From UBA9676 sp963741615 (GTDB taxonomy: Bacteria; Actinomycetota; Actinomycetes; Streptosporangiales; Streptosporangiaceae), in the NCBI GenBank assembly GCA_963741615.1, contig CAVUIU010000028.1:62001-126000 (forward strand): a stretch of 64,000 nt of DNA, in the 5' to 3' direction. Below are positions 63,219-64,000 of the stretch, one piece after another. Made by a program: the position numbers and the translations under genes. The notes under the pieces are model-generated. The model was not told where the DNA came from. It worked only from the letters and a program-made list of their open reading frames with translations, and did no database searches. Within the stretch, counting starts at the first letter, position 1. Each line of letters opens with the position of its first letter.

Positions 63219-64000
63219 GGGCGGTCTCCCTCGGGTATGCCGACGGCCAGGTCGCGCAGCGAACGCTCGATGGCCTCACCGTAGGTCGGGAATGCGTGAA
63301 CCACGTCCGCCAGCATCCTCAGCGGGAGCCCTGCCCGGATAGCGAGGGTCAACTCCCCCATCCATTCTTCCGCGTAAAGGCCCACAGCCGCGGCACCCAC
63401 GAGCATGTCACCCCGGGTCGTGTCCGCATACAGCTCGATCCGCCCCCGATCGTCGTCCTCCGCAGCGGCGCGCGCCGTCTCAGCCAGATCATGGGCAACC
63501 GTGCGCAGCTGGATCCCGGCTGCGGCGGCCCGGCGGGGTGTGAGCCCGACGCAGTACACAGTCGGCGTAGTGTAAACGCACCGTGGGATCGCGCGGTAAT
63601 CGGCGGCACGGTTCCCGCCAAGGATGTTGTCGACGACCACTCTCGCCTGGTAACCGGCGGTATGGGTATATGGGGCAATCCCGGTCACATCACCGGCGGC
63701 CCACACCCGGCCGGTAGCTGCGGTCGGCGCGGCGACCCCGGCCGCCTGAACGGTGACCGGCTGTGCTGTATCGAGTGCCTCAGCCTTGACGACGGGGGAG
63801 CCGAGATGCAGGTCTGCGCCGGTCCGCCGCAGCGCGTCGGCCAGGATCTCGCCGGTGAACGGCGCCTCGTCGGGCAGCACCTGCGGTTCCGCCTCGACCA
63901 GCGTGACCTGGGAGCCGAAGGCGGAGTAGATCTGCCCCAGCTCGCAGCCGACCGGCTCCGCGCCCATCACGATGAGATGGCGCGGAAGGTCCGGACAGCT
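63215..64000 (-). CDS. Pyridine nucleotide-disulphide oxidoreductase, N-terminus cut off by window, internally shortened
   Basis: The visible 261 residues start in the NAD-binding domain (LIVMGAEPVGCELGQIYSAFGSQ) and include WAAGDVTGIAPYTHTAGYQAR (FAD motif) and the dimerisation domain (VYCVGLTPRRAAAAGIQLR, AVGLYAEEWMGELTLAIRAG, DVVHAFPTYGEAIERSL). It resembles lipoamide/mercuric-reductase-like enzymes. Between PVTVQAAG and the FAD motif the expected segment of about 45 residues, including VATGRRPN, is missing in frame. The upstream Cys-Cys region lies outside the window. It overlaps the small acidic gene downstream. Confidence 0.82.
   Translation of the reverse strand, partial: SCPDLPRHLIVMGAEPVGCELGQIYSAFGSQVTLVEAEPQVLPDEAPFTGEILADALRRTGADLHLGSPVVKAEALDTAQPVTVQAAGVAAPTAATGRVWAAGDVTGIAPYTHTAGYQARVVVDNILGGNRAADYRAIPRCVYTTPTVYCVGLTPRRAAAAGIQLRTVAHDLAETARAAAEDDDRGRIELYADTTRGDMLVGAAAVGLYAEEWMGELTLAIRAGLPLRMLADVVHAFPTYGEAIERSLRDLAVGIPEGDRP

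Noticed and set aside
1..64000. tRNA, rRNA or insertion-sequence genes
   Set aside because: I found no T-loop-like sequence, rRNA segment, transposase motif or flanking inverted repeats by reading; a covariance-model or IS search could still reveal short ones.

Overview
The window is very GC-rich (roughly 70% or more) and has a purely chromosomal, mycelial-actinobacterial character. Evidence: a mycothiol deacetylase (MshB), DUF2469, DUF3107 and DUF3117 proteins, the sigE-rseA-tatB-mrp block, an Sdh1-type succinate dehydrogenase, XRE-DUF5753/DUF397/ATPase regulatory modules, many GTG/TTG starts, and several promoters whose -10 box lies 6-9 nt before the start codon (leaderless mRNAs). Gene order resembles Streptomyces and especially Streptosporangiales; I cannot name a species. 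I see no rRNA, tRNA, CRISPR array, insertion sequence or origin.

Layout. 1-15.2 kb: rnhB, DUF2469, yraN, yifB, dprA, a small protein, a frameshifted glmS, xerC, rpsB, tsf, frr, cdsA, a mini membrane protein, a SUFU-like protein (minus), rlmN and an acetyltransferase. pyrH, expected between tsf and frr, is absent. 15.3-24.7 kb: sensory and redox genes: an RsbW-like ATPase with GAF domains, a two-component pair, and a tightly overlapping operon of a His-rich anchored protein, ApbE, a ferric-reductase-like membrane protein, a NuoF-like flavoprotein and a 3Fe-4S ferredoxin. 25-35.9 kb: typA, uppP, sdhCAB, a DPP-IV type peptidase, mshB, DUF6113 and a flavin reductase. 36-43.5 kb: rocD with a 38-codon relic of ddaH, the succinylase lysine pathway (dapC, dapD) with fdxA, a LOG protein, a reduced FolP-like gene, a DivIVA-like protein and tag. 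43.5-46.8 kb: an islet with three small ORFs, an XRE-DUF5753 regulator, DUF397 and an ATPase, ending at an enoyl-CoA hydratase relic. 47.3-54 kb: DUF3117, pepA, an O-methyltransferase, sigE, anti-sigma factor, RseB-like protein, tatB and mrp. 54-64 kb: Nudix, DUF6758, PHP, MBL, RecB-like nuclease, hydrolase, DEAD-box helicase, ferritin-like, DUF3107, TetR, a 59-aa acidic protein and a truncated flavoprotein.

Two themes run across the window. First, gene erosion or repair-type errors: a 2-nt loss in glmS, internal deletions in ddaH, folP-like and the terminal flavoprotein genes, an enoyl-CoA hydratase remnant, missing pyrH, and three genes (dapC, PHP, DEAD helicase) whose conserved N-termini lie upstream of any ATG/GTG/TTG. 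Second, short tandem repeats cluster at gene 3' ends; three of the arrays (dapD, mrp, DEAD helicase) run across the stop codon. Whether the first theme is biology or sequence quality must be settled from reads.
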